Shown: positions 27,103 to 36,867 of the stretch, in pieces
Numbering within the stretch: the first letter of the stretch is position 1
How the letters are laid out: every line of letters starts with the position of its first letter
Source of the DNA: Zwartia hollandica
GTDB lineage: Bacteria > Pseudomonadota > Gammaproteobacteria > Burkholderiales > Burkholderiaceae_B
NCBI RefSeq assembly: GCF_019923725.1
Contig: NZ_JAHXRI010000006.1
Coordinates: forward strand, 186,001-250,000
Length of the DNA: 64,000 nt
Direction of reading: 5' to 3'
The notes under the pieces: generated by a model
The model's database searches: none
Told to the model about the DNA's origin: nothing
What the model saw: the letters and a program-made list of their open reading frames with translations, nothing else
Translations under genes and position numbers: made by a program

Positions 27103-28491
27103 CTAGCCGTCCGCCCGTGAACGGGGCGCCTGAAAATATCGTACTGTGTTCACACCGACCGCTATTAATGAGAAGCCAATCGCAACACACAGGCCAAGCA
27201 TCGGACCGCCGCTAAAGCCAAAACTGAATACAAGCGCAACAATCGCCGCACCAAATGTTTGACTGAACACCCGCGTCGTGGCCTGCAATCCACCAACAGC
27301 GCCGGCGCGATTCCGCGGGGCAGAGCCCAGCATGACCCGATTGTTCGGTGTTTGAAAAAATCCAAATCCAATTCCCGCAATAACCATCGCTGCAAACAGC
27401 CAGGCATCCGACGCGCTCGTGGGCATCACCACAACCAAGCCCAAGCCTAGCGCCATCGCTGCAGCGCCCAAGCCGCTTAGTATGGCCACAGGAAAACGAT
27501 CTGACAATGGGCCTGCGATCGAGGCGATCAACGCGGCGCCGACAGGCCAACCTGCCATAAGCGCACCCACTGCCAGTTGAGGGCGGTTCAGTGTCACCTG
27601 CAAATAGAAGGGTAACGAAACCATCGTAGCCATCTGCGCACAAAAGGTGCTCGCCGAAGCCGCTAACGCAAATCGCATGGCGGGGATTCTGAACAGATCA
27701 ACCGGTACGAGCGGTGCCGTCTGCTGCGCAGAGCGTCGTACCAAGACCCAACCAATCACAAAGGCGGACACTAATAGCAATAGCGCTAGCCAAAAATTTT
27801 TAGAGAGCGCGTCGATTCCAAGAATCAACAGTGCAATCGTTGTCATACTCAGCGCAGCTGCAAACCAATCATACGATGCGGTGATCGGAGGTACGTCAGG
27901 CAGATAGCGCACCCCGAGCATGGTGAGAATACCCATCGGCAAATTAAACAGAAATATCCATTCCCAGGTCGTGAACGACAAGATGAAAGCCCCAATCGAT
28001 GGACCAATCACCGACGACACCGCGACGGTCATCGCATTCAGCCCAATCCCTCGCCCAATCAAATGCGGGGGATAGATATTACGCACCAAGGCACCGAACA
28101 AACACATGATGGCAGAACCACCAAGCCCTTGAAAAATACGCGCGCCCAACAGCACGGGCATGGTTGGCGCCAATGCGCTGCACACCGAGGCAAGGATGAA
28201 GGTCCACAACCCGTAATAAAACAATCGCTTAAACCCGATGCGCTCCCCAATCGCTGACATGGGCAACAAGGTCATTGCGACCGTCAGGGTGTAGGCGTTC
28301 ACAACCCAAACAACCGCGGCATCAGAAGCATTAAGGTCTTGCGCAATTGAAGGAAGTGCCACGTTCGTCATCGTGGCATCGAGCACGGCAAGCATTAAGC
28401 CTGCGGCAAGAGCCAGCGCTGCTTTTCTACGTCGCGCCGTCGGTAAACCTTCATGCACGTCTGGTGCGCGTGGAGCTTTTTCTTCTGTCAT
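27103..28491 (-). CDS. MFS transporter, DHA2 (EmrB/QacA-like) family
   Basis: The 462-residue protein has an N-terminal cytoplasmic tail, many hydrophobic segments (about 13-14) and DHA2 features: LDATMTNVALPSIAQDLNAS in helix 1, WVVNAYTLTVAMTLLPMSAI in helix 2, and motif C in VIGPSIGAFIL. These are proton-driven exporters of drugs or metabolites. It is placed between glmU and a glycosyltransferase, with only 2 bases after the glmU stop; this may be opportunistic linkage rather than functional. No periplasmic adaptor gene is nearby. Confidence 0.87.
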   Translation of the reverse strand: MTEEKAPRAPDVHEGLPTARRRKAALALAAGLMLAVLDATMTNVALPSIAQDLNASDAAVVWVVNAYTLTVAMTLLPMSAIGERIGFKRLFYYGLWTFILASVCSALAPTMPVLLGARIFQGLGGSAIMCLFGALVRNIYPPHLIGRGIGLNAMTVAVSSVIGPSIGAFILSFTTWEWIFLFNLPMGILTMLGVRYLPDVPPITASYDWFAAALSMTTIALLILGIDALSKNFWLALLLLVSAFVIGWVLVRRSAQQTAPLVPVDLFRIPAMRFALAASASTFCAQMATMVSLPFYLQVTLNRPQLAVGALMAGWPVGAALIASIAGPLSDRFPVAILSGLGAAAMALGLGLVVVMPTSASDAWLFAAMVIAGIGFGFFQTPNNRVMLGSAPRNRAGAVGGLQATTRVFSQTFGAAIVALVFSFGFSGGPMLGLCVAIGFSLIAVGVNTVRYFQAPRSRADG

Positions 28492-28493
28492 TC

Positions 28494-29864
28494 CTAGGCT
28501 TTCTTAACTGGCCGCTTCCAGCCCTCAATCGTCGTTTGCTTGGGACGGGATACAGTCAACTGCCCTGCAGGCGCATCGCGGGTAAGCGTTGTGCCCGCAC
28601 CAAGCGTGGCACCCTTACCTACCCGCACTGGCGCAACCAACTGGGTATCTGAACCAATAAACGCATCATCTTCAATGATCGTTCGATGCTTATTCACACC
28701 ATCATAATTACAAGTAATGGTGCCAGCGCCAATATTGACCCGCTCCCCGACGTCGGCGTCTCCTACATAGGCCAGATGATTCGCCTTGCTACCTTTACCA
28801 AGCGAGGTGTTTTTAATCTCAACGAAATTACCAACGTGTGTCGCATCCGCCAACTTGGCACCGGGACGCAGCCGTGCATAGGGGCCAATATGCGCCTCGG
28901 CACCGACCTGCGCTTGATCAAGATGACTAAACGGTTCAACCTGCGTCGCGCGACCGAGCGTGACGTTGCGCAAAACACAATGTGCCCCGATTCGCACGCC
29001 GTCGGCAAGCACCACTCGCCCTTCAAACACACAACCTACATCAATGAAGACATCCTGGCCACACTGCAACTCACCACGCAAATCAAAACGAGACGGATCA
29101 ACGATCGTGACACCCGCCTCGAGCTGCCGACGCGCAAGCTCGCGCTGCCAAAGCCGCTCGAGTTCCGCTTGCTGCAAGCGACTGTTTACGCCAAGCGTTT
29201 CGAAACCAGCGCTAGGATGTGCCACATTGACAGAGACCCCTTCTGCAACTGCCATCCCAACAATATCGGTTAGGTAATACTCGCCCTGCGCATTATTGTT
29301 CGTGAGCTTGGCGAGCCAGGTCTTTAGTTGCCTTGTTGGTACAGCCATGATCCCTGTGTTGACCTCCTGAATTGCACGCTGCTCAGGCGTCGCATCTTTA
29401 TGCTCAACAATCGCAGTCACACTGCCTTTAGCGTTGCGTACGATACGCCCATAGCCTGTCGCATCCGGCAGAATCTCGGTGAGAATCGCCACCCCGTTGG
29501 CACGCGCCAGCATCAATGCGCGCAGCGTATCAGGCTGAACAAGAGGAACATCCCCATACAAGATAATGGTGACATCGTCCGCATCAGTCTCTTGTAATAG
29601 GGGTACTGCTTGCAATACCGCATGCCCCGTTCCTAACTGCGGCTGCTGCAATGCAAACTGCAGGTCTGGCTGCGTGGCGTACGCAAGCTTCACCTGCTCG
29701 GCACCATGTCCAACCACGACAGCGATGCACTGTGCCTCTAAGGCGCGTGCACTGTCCAGCACATGCGTCAACATCGGACGGCCCGCAATCGGGTGCAACA
29801 CTTTCGGTAAATTAGACTGCATGCGCTTGCCTTGTCCTGCGGCAAGAATCACGATGTTAAGCAT
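28494..29864 (-). CDS. glmU: Bifunctional GlmU: GlcN-1-P acetyltransferase / GlcNAc-1-P uridylyltransferase
   Basis: The 456-residue enzyme catalyses the last two steps to UDP-GlcNAc. The N-terminal pyrophosphorylase has [20 protein letters not shown] (UTP loop), YGDVPLV and EVNTGIM. The C-terminal left-handed beta helix has hexapeptide repeats (GARLR..., [12 protein letters not shown] region with catalytic His, [13 protein letters not shown]). Length matches E. coli GlmU (456). UDP-GlcNAc feeds murA at 55859 and lipid A. It heads an apparent transcription unit with the exporter and glycosyltransferase. Confidence 0.97.
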   Translation of the reverse strand: MLNIVILAAGQGKRMQSNLPKVLHPIAGRPMLTHVLDSARALEAQCIAVVVGHGAEQVKLAYATQPDLQFALQQPQLGTGHAVLQAVPLLQETDADDVTIILYGDVPLVQPDTLRALMLARANGVAILTEILPDATGYGRIVRNAKGSVTAIVEHKDATPEQRAIQEVNTGIMAVPTRQLKTWLAKLTNNNAQGEYYLTDIVGMAVAEGVSVNVAHPSAGFETLGVNSRLQQAELERLWQRELARRQLEAGVTIVDPSRFDLRGELQCGQDVFIDVGCVFEGRVVLADGVRIGAHCVLRNVTLGRATQVEPFSHLDQAQVGAEAHIGPYARLRPGAKLADATHVGNFVEIKNTSLGKGSKANHLAYVGDADVGERVNIGAGTITCNYDGVNKHRTIIEDDAFIGSDTQLVAPVRVGKGATLGAGTTLTRDAPAGQLTVSRPKQTTIEGWKRPVKKA

Positions 29865-29886
29865 AGTGTGATGTAGTAATAAGTTT

Positions 29887-30414
29887 TTAAGTCGATGTTT
29901 TACGTGCGGGACGCTTCGTTGCTTTTTTCGTTGCCGTCGCTTTTTTGTCTGTGGTGGCCGTTTCTTTCACGCTGCCCATGCTGGCAGCAGTGGCCGCAGC
30001 AACCTGACTGAACTGTTGCGTCAACATGTTCCACCAAGCTTGTGCCGCCGCTGGAACCTCACTGGATGCAGTAGCTGTCGCCTCCTGTGCGGCCGGCGTC
30101 GCCGCCGCAACAAAAGACTTCAAGGTTACGATCGTTGCGAGCTGTACTTCCATCCCTTGAATCGTGCTGCTCAGCATCGACAAATTAAGCTTCAACCAAT
30201 TTTCTACGGACTTAAGCTCTGCGATTTTGCGTTCTAACTCTTCAGGGTTCATCGAGGGCGCTATTCCAACGCCTGCACCCATCCCGGCAGGACCAGCCAG
30301 ACCTGCAAACGCCTTACGCATCATCTCCATGCTAGCGAAAAGTGGGTTATTGGCCATATCGCCAGTTTGGCCCAGTCCTGGCAAGACAAAAGGGTTGGAA
30401 GATGATGCAGTCAT
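29887..30414 (-). CDS. phaM: PhaM-type polyhydroxyalkanoate granule regulatory protein
   Basis: The 175-residue protein has the PhaM pattern known from Cupriavidus: N-terminal [10 protein letters not shown], a helical core ([20 protein letters not shown] then [19 protein letters not shown]), an Ala-rich linker and a Lys-rich C-terminus ([17 protein letters not shown]) that binds DNA. PhaM links PHA granules to the nucleoid and activates PHA synthase. It suggests that the organism makes PHA, although no pha synthase gene is in the window. It is transcribed toward glmU, 22 bases upstream, from its own promoter. Confidence 0.83.
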   Translation of the reverse strand: MTASSSNPFVLPGLGQTGDMANNPLFASMEMMRKAFAGLAGPAGMGAGVGIAPSMNPEELERKIAELKSVENWLKLNLSMLSSTIQGMEVQLATIVTLKSFVAAATPAAQEATATASSEVPAAAQAWWNMLTQQFSQVAAATAASMGSVKETATTDKKATATKKATKRPARKTST

Positions 30415-30558
30415 GACACGCCCAAACCTGAAAAGGGATAACCCCTAGATATTACTCGTATACGCCACCTCAGCAACAGGGCGCTTGGTAAATCAAAAAG
30501 GTCGGTCAAATTGATCTTAGTCGCCAAACTCGGCGCGATATTCTGGGACAATACGGTT

Positions 30559-30777
30559 ATGCAAGACACTATTACTCTGCCCGAATTAGAAGCCGCCATC
30601 AACTTTTGGCGCCAACGCAGTCCCTCCGTTGGCGAAGAGCTGCGGCTGTGCGCGCAAGCCTCTAGTCTGGCGACGCCTTATGCTCTCATGATTATCGAGA
30701 GGCGAGCGCAAATGTCGGTTGCCGAGATGTCAGAGAAGGCCCAAGCTGCTCTCAAAGAATGGTTTGTCCAACGTTAG
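30559..30777 (+). CDS. DUF3717 domain protein
   Basis: This 72-residue helical protein (MQDTITLPELEAAINFWR, then CAQASSLATPYALMIIERR) matches the small DUF3717 family common in Burkholderiales. The ATG at 30559 is chosen because the family starts with this segment; an upstream start at 30511 adds non-conserved residues. Function unknown. It is divergent from phaM and followed after 22 bases by a crotonase gene, so the two may be cotranscribed. Confidence 0.8.
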   Translation: MQDTITLPELEAAINFWRQRSPSVGEELRLCAQASSLATPYALMIIERRAQMSVAEMSEKAQAALKEWFVQR

Positions 30778-30799
30778 CTGCCCTTGCGACGGAGCGTTT

Positions 30800-31585
30800 A
30801 TGAATACCGCTACAACACCATACGTTTTAAGAAATGATTTTGGTGCTGCGGCGCATCTGACGCTAAATCGAGGAGCGCAATACAACCCCCTGTCCCTAGA
30901 TATGATCTCTGCGTTACGCACGCACATTCTCGAGATCAGCTCCGACGCATCCATAAAGGTCGTTGTCTTAAAGGGAGCAGGCAAGGGCTTTTGTGCAGGG
31001 CACGACCTCAAAGAAATGAATGCGAACCGAAACGAGCCATGGCTCAGCGCACTCTTTGGGCAGTGCAGTGCCTTAATGCAGGACATGCTCGCCTGCCCAA
31101 AACCCATCATTGCGCAAGTTCACGGGGTCGCCTCCGCAGCAGGTTGTCAATTAGTCGCAACCTGCGACTTAGCGATCGCCACGACAGAGACGCGCTTTTC
31201 ATTGCCAGGCGTCAATATCGGTTTGTTTTGCTCAACACCTGCTGTCGCTGTCTCACGCGCAGTTCAAACCAAACACGCACTCGAAATGCTGTTGACTGGG
31301 CAATCCATTTCAGCCCAAACCGCTGCGGAGTGGGGCCTCATTAATACGGCCGTTCCAGCCGAAGAAATTGAAGTTCATATTCAACGTTTAACCCACGTCA
31401 TTTCCGAAAAAAGCACAGAAGTTTTAGCGTTAGGGAAAAAAACCTTCTATCAACAAGCAGAGCTTGCTAGATCGGATGCATACACAGTTGCGGGCAAAGC
31501 GATGACCCACAATATGTTTCTCGAAGATAGCCTTGAAGGGATTAATGCTTTTTTGGATAAGCGGTCGCCACGTTGGCGCAGCTAA
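30800..31585 (+). CDS. ECHDC3-like enoyl-CoA hydratase/isomerase family protein
   Basis: From the ATG at 30800 (GGAG just upstream) the product has 261 residues. The crotonase fold is clear: FCAGHDLKEM for the CoA loop and oxyanion hole, VASAAGCQLVATCDLAIATT, and PGVNIGLFCSTPAVAVSRAV. This last pair of motifs is the hallmark of the ECHDC3 group. The two glutamates used by enoyl-CoA hydratase are not seen at the matching places (Gln in AGCQL, Gly in NIGLF), so hydratase activity is doubtful. A role in fatty acid or CoA-ester metabolism is inferred only from the family. Confidence 0.85.
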   Translation: MNTATTPYVLRNDFGAAAHLTLNRGAQYNPLSLDMISALRTHILEISSDASIKVVVLKGAGKGFCAGHDLKEMNANRNEPWLSALFGQCSALMQDMLACPKPIIAQVHGVASAAGCQLVATCDLAIATTETRFSLPGVNIGLFCSTPAVAVSRAVQTKHALEMLLTGQSISAQTAAEWGLINTAVPAEEIEVHIQRLTHVISEKSTEVLALGKKTFYQQAELARSDAYTVAGKAMTHNMFLEDSLEGINAFLDKRSPRWRS

Positions 31586-31609
31586 GTGGCTCTGCGTGCG
31601 ACAGCTAAG

Positions 31610-32230
31610 CTATTTGAGTAACAGCTGAATATCGTGAACTAATGCAGCCACACCAGCCGTATTGCTTACGAGGACACGCGCCTCACCTTTTGGATCAAGC
31701 AGATAGAACGAAGAGCTGTGGTCCATGGTGTAGCTGCCCTTCGCAGCAGGCGCTTTGGCGTAATACGCCTTAAACGATGCTGCGACCTGTTTGATTTCAG
31801 CTGGCGTGCCCGTTAATCCCAAAAACTTTGGGCTAAACCCAGAAACATACGCACGCAATACTTCCGGGGTATCCCGCTCAGGGTCCACCGTAATCAATAA
31901 CACTTGAACTTTACTTGCCTGATCGCCTAGTTGGCGCATTACCTCGGAGAGCTCGGCCAATGACGACGGACAGATGTCAGGGCACTGCGTAAAACCAAAA
32001 AACACAAGCTGAACCTTGCCAGCAAAGTCGGCCGAAGTGTAGGGCTTTCCATCCATTCCCGTAAGCGCCCAGCCACGTCCTATTTTCGTCCCAGAAATAT
32101 CGCTGCCCTTTAGCTTTGCCGGAGCAGGATCGCTGCAACCAAGCAATCCGGTCATCATTCCGATCAAGCCAACAGCAAGTAGAGCACGTCGGCTAGAGAC
32201 TGAATCACAACGAATGGGCAATTGCTTCAA
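31610..32230 (-). CDS. SCO1/SenC family copper chaperone, lipoprotein-like
   Basis: The 206-residue thioredoxin-fold protein carries the copper motif CPDICP (in FFGFTQCPDICPSSLAEL) and the distal histidine in YTMDHSSSF. The N-terminus is basic then hydrophobic and ends LLGCSDP, a lipobox. SCO delivers Cu to the CuA site of cytochrome oxidase subunit II. No ATG fits: the frame opens directly after the ctaB stop in the same frame, and the best start is TTG at 32230, preceded by GGAAG. It is last in the oxidase assembly block and probably coupled to ctaB. Confidence 0.88.
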   Translation of the reverse strand: MKQLPIRCDSVSSRRALLAVGLIGMMTGLLGCSDPAPAKLKGSDISGTKIGRGWALTGMDGKPYTSADFAGKVQLVFFGFTQCPDICPSSLAELSEVMRQLGDQASKVQVLLITVDPERDTPEVLRAYVSGFSPKFLGLTGTPAEIKQVAASFKAYYAKAPAAKGSYTMDHSSSFYLLDPKGEARVLVSNTAGVAALVHDIQLLLK

Positions 32231-33127
32231 TCAACTTCCCACGACGATCAACCAGTGATCGACTAATAAAGCAGCGAATAAAAGCGACAAATAGAGAATC
32301 GAAAACCGAAACAACTTGCGTGCAAGTTCGTCACTATAGACACGGTATAACTTCCACGCGTACCAGACAAACAAAGCACCAAGTATCAGAGCAGACAGCA
32401 GGTAAAGCCAACCACTCATCGCTACGATATACGGCAACACCGTCGTTGCGACCAGTGCGACGCTGTAGAGCAGAATATGCAAGCGTGTGAATTGCTGGCC
32501 ATGGGTGACTGGCAGCATAGGCAAGCCCGCATTGGCGTAGTCATGGCTACGGTACAAGGCAAGCGCCCAAAAATGTGGGGGGGTCCAGATAAAGATGATT
32601 AGCACCAGTAGCCACGCCTCTGCTGGGACTGAGTCTGCCACAGCGGCCCAGCCAAGAGCAGGCGGCATCGCACCAGACAATCCGCCAATCACAATATTTT
32701 GTGGCGTGCGAGGTTTCAGGATCATGGTGTAAATCACCGCATAACCCACAAACGTCGCGAAGGTTAGCCACATCGTGAGCGAATTCACCCAACGATACAG
32801 AATGAACATCCCAAGACCACCCAACACGCCAGAGAAAATAACCACCTGTATGGGCGATATCGTACCCGTGGCCGTTGCACGACGAGCCGTGCGCAACATG
32901 CGCGCGTCGATACGCTGCTCGATCAGACAGTTCACAGCGAAGGCGGCCGCGGCAAGCAACCAGATCCCGATTGTGCCGGCGATCACTTTTTGCATGTCAG
33001 GTAAAACCGGCGTCGCCAAAAACATGCCGATCACGGCACAAAATACCGCCAATTGCGTGACGCGTGGCTTCGTAAGCACCAAATATTGGCGCAAGAGGCT
33101 AGGGGACGAGGCAGTGGTGCTGGACAT
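32231..33127 (-). CDS. ctaB: Heme o synthase (protoheme IX farnesyltransferase)
   Basis: The 298-residue membrane enzyme adds farnesyl to heme b to make heme o, the precursor of heme a. It has about nine hydrophobic helices and the UbiA-type motifs: [11 protein letters not shown] near the N-terminus, [18 protein letters not shown] for diphosphate/Mg binding, and [13 protein letters not shown] with the conserved loop. The product feeds CtaA, whose gene is 19 bases upstream. The stop TGA is directly followed, in frame, by the SCO gene. Confidence 0.95.
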   Translation of the reverse strand: MSSTTASSPSLLRQYLVLTKPRVTQLAVFCAVIGMFLATPVLPDMQKVIAGTIGIWLLAAAAFAVNCLIEQRIDARMLRTARRATATGTISPIQVVIFSGVLGGLGMFILYRWVNSLTMWLTFATFVGYAVIYTMILKPRTPQNIVIGGLSGAMPPALGWAAVADSVPAEAWLLVLIIFIWTPPHFWALALYRSHDYANAGLPMLPVTHGQQFTRLHILLYSVALVATTVLPYIVAMSGWLYLLSALILGALFVWYAWKLYRVYSDELARKLFRFSILYLSLLFAALLVDHWLIVVGS

Positions 33128-33146
33128 GGGCTTTGTTTTAAAGGGA

Positions 33147-34199
33147 CTACCGTGATTGTACTGGTTGTCCCAGACCGGATCGGACAGAAAGCCGATAAAC
33201 GATCGTTACCGTAGCAAGAACGAGCCCAGCTGCGCCGCCATTGTGGAGGACAGCAATCAAAAGGGGCCACTGAAAGAAGATCGTGGTCAGTCCCGTAAAG
33301 AGTTGCGCACCGAGAAGAACTAAAACCAGCCGCGCTGGACCTCGCGTCGCAGGATCAGCAAGCAAGCGCCAAGCTAAGGTGCCGAGCACGGCAAACACTA
33401 GGAACGCAAAATTGCGATGTACCCAGTGAATTGCGGTTAAGGCCGTCTGCGAGATCATTTCACCGCTTGGCATTTCACCGAGTCCTCGGACCACCGAGAA
33501 ACCATTACGCATATCCATCTCAGGGAGCCAACTGCCATGGCACGTTGGAAAATCCATGCAGGCTAAGGCGGCATAATTTGTACTGACCCAACCACCTAGT
33601 ACGATCTGCACGGCCAATAGCAATAAGCCCACAATCGCCCAACTGCGACCCTTTAGCGTTACCAATGCCGGGCTGACGTAACCGCGTTCGCGCGCGGCTA
33701 GCCATGTGATCATACCTAGTAACGTCATGCCCCCAAACAAATGTGCGGTAACAACCGCCGGCATCAGCTGATGCGTCACTGTCCACGCACCAAACGCACC
33801 CTGTATGCAAACCGCAATCAAGGTCGCGATCGCAAGCTTAGGCGAGTACCCAAGCACAGTGCGATGTCGCCATCCGAGCGCGACAATCAAAATGATCAGA
33901 AAACCAAGCAATGCTCCAACATAGCGATGAATCATTTCGATCCAGGCTTTAGGTAAAGTGACTGGACCGTCAGGCATTGCCTTAGCGGCCTCACGGATGG
34001 AATCCAGCGCACCAATTGGCGTGACACTGCCGTAACAGCCGGGCCAATCTGGGCAGCCTAGACCAGAATCCGTCAGGCGCACAAAAGCGCCAAACATAAT
34101 CAGGTCAAGCGTCAAAAACCATGTCAAAAAGACGAGGCGCCGGTAGCGCGCACGCGCAGATTCCTGCCCAGAAATATTCTTTGTAACGAGCTCAGTCAT
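33147..34199 (-). CDS. ctaA: Heme A synthase CtaA/COX15
   Basis: From the ATG at 34199 the product has 350 residues and eight hydrophobic helices in two similar halves. The first extracellular loop carries the cysteine pair [12 protein letters not shown] and the third loop a second pair [10 protein letters not shown]. Heme ligands are histidines such as MIHRYVG and [10 protein letters not shown]. It oxidises heme o to heme a for the aa3 oxidase. Longer starts are rejected because this ATG lies just before the stop of the upstream gene (34207) and fits the family N-terminus. ctaB follows. Confidence 0.94.
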   Translation of the reverse strand: MTELVTKNISGQESARARYRRLVFLTWFLTLDLIMFGAFVRLTDSGLGCPDWPGCYGSVTPIGALDSIREAAKAMPDGPVTLPKAWIEMIHRYVGALLGFLIILIVALGWRHRTVLGYSPKLAIATLIAVCIQGAFGAWTVTHQLMPAVVTAHLFGGMTLLGMITWLAARERGYVSPALVTLKGRSWAIVGLLLLAVQIVLGGWVSTNYAALACMDFPTCHGSWLPEMDMRNGFSVVRGLGEMPSGEMISQTALTAIHWVHRNFAFLVFAVLGTLAWRLLADPATRGPARLVLVLLGAQLFTGLTTIFFQWPLLIAVLHNGGAAGLVLATVTIVYRLSVRSGLGQPVQSR

Positions 34200-34206
34200 T
34201 GCGCGA

Positions 34207-34851
34207 CTACCCAATCCTTGAGTTCGCAAGCAACTTACGTAACTCATTACGAAACTTCTCGGGATCTGCCTCCGGCGGATACTGCAAGATCAAGTTACCC
34301 AAGGGATCAATAATCCACATCGGTTTGCGAAGCGCTTCGGGCGCATCTACCATTGAAACCTGCGGTAACAAAAATTGCTTTAATACCTCTGGCTTGATGC
34401 GCACCATCACCGTCCCTTTGTATGCTTCGAGCACCTTCTCTGGAACAGGTTGATCATCAGTAATGAACCAAACGCGCATCAACCGCTCAACATGCTTGCC
34501 CTGGCTCGCATGCGAGTTGCGCAAAATGAAAAGCTTACGTGCACACGATTCAGGGCACGCTGCGTCATCTGCAGCTAGCAACAGCCATTTGCCTTTAAGC
34601 GAAGTCAGGTCAAACGGCTTACCGTCCAGCGTAGTCGCAGGCAACGCTGTTGCACTCGGGATAGGCCGCTGTGGCTCGATCAGCGTGCCGTAACTCACAC
34701 TGCCTTCAGGACGCAAGCTTGGGTTGAAATAAACCAGTAGCGCCGCAAGCAAAGGGGCAAGACTCATCAGAAAAATGATAATCAACGTACCACGGCTACG
34801 CCGCTTGGTGATTGGTAAAGCTTTCGGATCAACAGAGGTATTCACAAACAT
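34207..34851 (-). CDS. Membrane-anchored Sco-like thioredoxin-fold protein
   Basis: The 214-residue protein has one N-terminal transmembrane helix (LIIIFLMSLAPLLAALLVYF) and a periplasmic domain that looks like a remote SCO/thioredoxin fold: ATTLDGKPFDLTSLKGKWLL, then CPESC, a CxxxC that may bind copper or act in disulfide exchange. It lacks the clear CPDICP and later His of true SCO. It lies between SURF1 and ctaA in the oxidase assembly block, as in other Burkholderiales, so a role in maturation of subunit I or II is inferred. Confidence 0.75.
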   Translation of the reverse strand: MFVNTSVDPKALPITKRRSRGTLIIIFLMSLAPLLAALLVYFNPSLRPEGSVSYGTLIEPQRPIPSATALPATTLDGKPFDLTSLKGKWLLLAADDAACPESCARKLFILRNSHASQGKHVERLMRVWFITDDQPVPEKVLEAYKGTVMVRIKPEVLKQFLLPQVSMVDAPEALRKPMWIIDPLGNLILQYPPEADPEKFRNELRKLLANSRIG

Positions 34852-34856
34852 CCCAC

Positions 34857-35654
34857 TTATTCAATTTGTCGGCGTCTACGACGTACAAAACGCCACAACA
34901 CCGCACAGAACGCAATCGCCGCAATCGCCGCAAAGCCAAACCATTGCGTCGCATAACCCACATTCTTATCCGCATCCAACGAGGGCTTGGGCCAATTACG
35001 CGAGAGGCCTTCCTGCGCTGGGCTGTTTTGTAGCAACACCACAGGCAAAAATTTTAATCCCGTCCGTTCCGCTAAGGAGCCCAGGTCAAGATTTTGCACC
35101 CGTACTAAGCTAGAAGTATCCACCCAGCCAGATTCGCCTGCAGCAATACCCTTCCATGTCGAAGGCAAACCGCTGTCCTCTCCCTTTTTGCTTGTCCACA
35201 ACTCAAACAACCTCGGCACGCGCAAGGACATTTCGCCCTCAACAGTGTGCATACTCAACTGCGTTGCTATTTTAGGCGCTTGCTCCGTCCCGATCGGACG
35301 GGGTATCCAGCCACGCAAGACTAAGACAGCGACCCCATCCTCAAGTATCAGGGGGGTCGCGAGCCACAGTCCTGGGCGCCCATCCAAATTTCGGTTGTCC
35401 ACCATGACGCTAAACTGCGCCGCCCAATGCCCAGAGGCCGAAGCTGCACGCCAAGGTTGAACCGACTCGATCGTCATGTCGGGACGCATCAGCAGTGGCG
35501 CTGCCAAACGGCCTCGCTCAATTTCTGCGCTGATCGCCCGCCGCTCGTCGGCACGACTTAACTGCCACCTCCCAAGTGAGGCACAGACAAGCACAACGAT
35601 CCCGAGCAGCAGTAACGCAAGCACAGTGAGCTTATTGGACGCTGGGTGTTGCAT
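34857..35654 (-). CDS. SURF1 family cytochrome oxidase assembly protein
   Basis: The 265-residue protein has the SURF1 layout: an N-terminal helix (LTVLALLLLGIVVLVCASLG), a large periplasmic domain with the RNLDGRPGLWLATPLIL and VLRGWIPR segments, and a C-terminal helix before a basic tail. SURF1 helps insert heme a into subunit I. It is divergent from the twin-transmembrane gene (34-base spacer) and 5 bases upstream of the Sco-like gene, leading the assembly sub-operon (SURF1, Sco-like, ctaA, ctaB, SCO). Confidence 0.9.
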   Translation of the reverse strand: MQHPASNKLTVLALLLLGIVVLVCASLGRWQLSRADERRAISAEIERGRLAAPLLMRPDMTIESVQPWRAASASGHWAAQFSVMVDNRNLDGRPGLWLATPLILEDGVAVLVLRGWIPRPIGTEQAPKIATQLSMHTVEGEMSLRVPRLFELWTSKKGEDSGLPSTWKGIAAGESGWVDTSSLVRVQNLDLGSLAERTGLKFLPVVLLQNSPAQEGLSRNWPKPSLDADKNVGYATQWFGFAAIAAIAFCAVLWRFVRRRRRQIE

Positions 35655-35688
35655 GTCTGCGATAATTCCTTTTTATCTGGAGGATTTA

Positions 35689-35892
35689 ATGCGTATCTTC
35701 GTGATTATTGCGTTCATTGGAATTCTCGGCAGCCTTGGCTCGGCATTGTTTTATTTGATGCGAGACAAAGGAACTTCAAACAAGACCGTCAACGCGCTCA
35801 CATTGCGCATCGGGATTTCGGTTGCGTTGTTTCTATTCCTGCTTTTTTCGCACTGGATGGGCTGGATAGAAACAACAGGCTTCCAACGTTAA
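35689..35892 (+). CDS. Twin transmembrane protein (DUF2909-like)
   Basis: This 67-residue protein has two hydrophobic helices (IFVIIAFIGILGSLGSALFY and a second around SVALFLFLLFSHWMG) separated by a short polar loop. GGAGGA precedes the ATG at 35689. The small two-helix protein is a regular resident between subunit III and SURF1 in Burkholderiales oxidase loci; it may help assembly or be a small subunit. It is transcribed against the block and ends at a strong bidirectional terminator. Confidence 0.8.
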   Translation: MRIFVIIAFIGILGSLGSALFYLMRDKGTSNKTVNALTLRIGISVALFLFLLFSHWMGWIETTGFQR

Positions 35893-35910
35893 GAAGAGTG
35901 CTCAAAATAA

Positions 35911-35940
35911 AAAAGAGGCCAGCAAGGCCGGCCTCTTTTA
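35911..35940. terminator. Bidirectional terminator between twin-TM gene and ctaE
   Basis: AAAAGAGGCC (35911-35920) pairs with GGCCTCTTTT (35930-35939) around a 9-base loop. The A-rich left and T-rich right sides make it work for both convergent genes. Confidence 0.92.
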
Positions 35941-35963
35941 TGAACGATGCTCAAGCTGACGAC

Positions 35964-36839
35964 TTAAAACCAATATACAAATATGTACAGCCCCAGCCAC
36001 ACAACGTCCACAAAGTGCCAGTACCACGCAGCCCCTTCGAAACCGAAGTGATTATCTGCAGTGAAATGGCCTTTCAACAGGCGGATCCAAATCACTGTCA
36101 GCATCGTTGCGCCCAAGAGCACATGAAAGCCGTGGAAGCCTGTCAACATAAAAAACAACGAGCCGAAGGCGCCAGAGTTGAACTTTAAGTTCAAGTCTGT
36201 ATAGGCATGGTAATACTCATAGCCTTGACAAACTACGAAGATGAAGCCGAGTACGATTGTCGCAAACAACCAAAAGCTCGCTTTGCTCCGATGATTTTCA
36301 CGTAAGGCGTGGTGCGAAATCGTCAGGGTCACGCCCGAGCTCAACAACAGCGCGGTATTGATGGTGGGCAACCAGAACGGCCCCATTGTTTGAAAGGACT
36401 CGACAACACCAGCTGGACCCAGGTTAGGCCACACAGCATTGAAGTCTGGCCACAATAACTGCTTGTGATCCAAATCGCCGAGCCAAGGCAAGGTGACGGT
36501 CCGTGTGTACCAAAGCGCGCCAAAGAACGCAGCAAAGAACATCACCTCTGAGAAAATGAACCAGCTCATGCTCCAGCGATAGGAGACATCGATGCGCTTA
36601 CTGTTCAGGCCAATCTCAGACTCATGAATCGCATCGCCGAACCATTGGTAGAGCACAACAAACAAACCGAGCAAGCCGGCCAACACTGCCCACTTAGCGG
36701 AGCCAATACCGTTGACCCATGCAGAGGCTCCAAGCATCCCGATCAAAAGACAGACGCTCGCGCGCACAGGATGGGCAGAGTCTGGGGGCACGTAATAATA
36801 TGGTGCCTCTTTAACGTGGGCAGAGTGGGGTGCACTCAT
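35964..36839 (-). CDS. ctaE: Cytochrome c oxidase subunit III
   Basis: From the ATG at 36839 (GGAG 6 bases upstream) the product has 291 residues and seven hydrophobic helices. Family motifs include FIFSEVMFFAAFFGALWYTR in helix III and FMLTGFHGFHVLLGATML with the lipid-pocket histidines. It is part of the aa3-type oxidase with CtaC and CtaD. A longer frame to 36896 exists but has no matching ribosome site. It lies downstream of DUF2970 and is followed by a bidirectional terminator. Confidence 0.95.
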   Translation of the reverse strand: MSAPHSAHVKEAPYYYVPPDSAHPVRASVCLLIGMLGASAWVNGIGSAKWAVLAGLLGLFVVLYQWFGDAIHESEIGLNSKRIDVSYRWSMSWFIFSEVMFFAAFFGALWYTRTVTLPWLGDLDHKQLLWPDFNAVWPNLGPAGVVESFQTMGPFWLPTINTALLLSSGVTLTISHHALRENHRSKASFWLFATIVLGFIFVVCQGYEYYHAYTDLNLKFNSGAFGSLFFMLTGFHGFHVLLGATMLTVIWIRLLKGHFTADNHFGFEGAAWYWHFVDVVWLGLYIFVYWF

Positions 36840-36867
36840 AGTGTTCTCCATGCTACAAATAGTTAAA

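Noticed and set aside
32222-33127. A single ctaB-SCO fusion gene
   Set aside because: A TGA separates them, both halves have normal family length, and SCO has its own lipoprotein signal.
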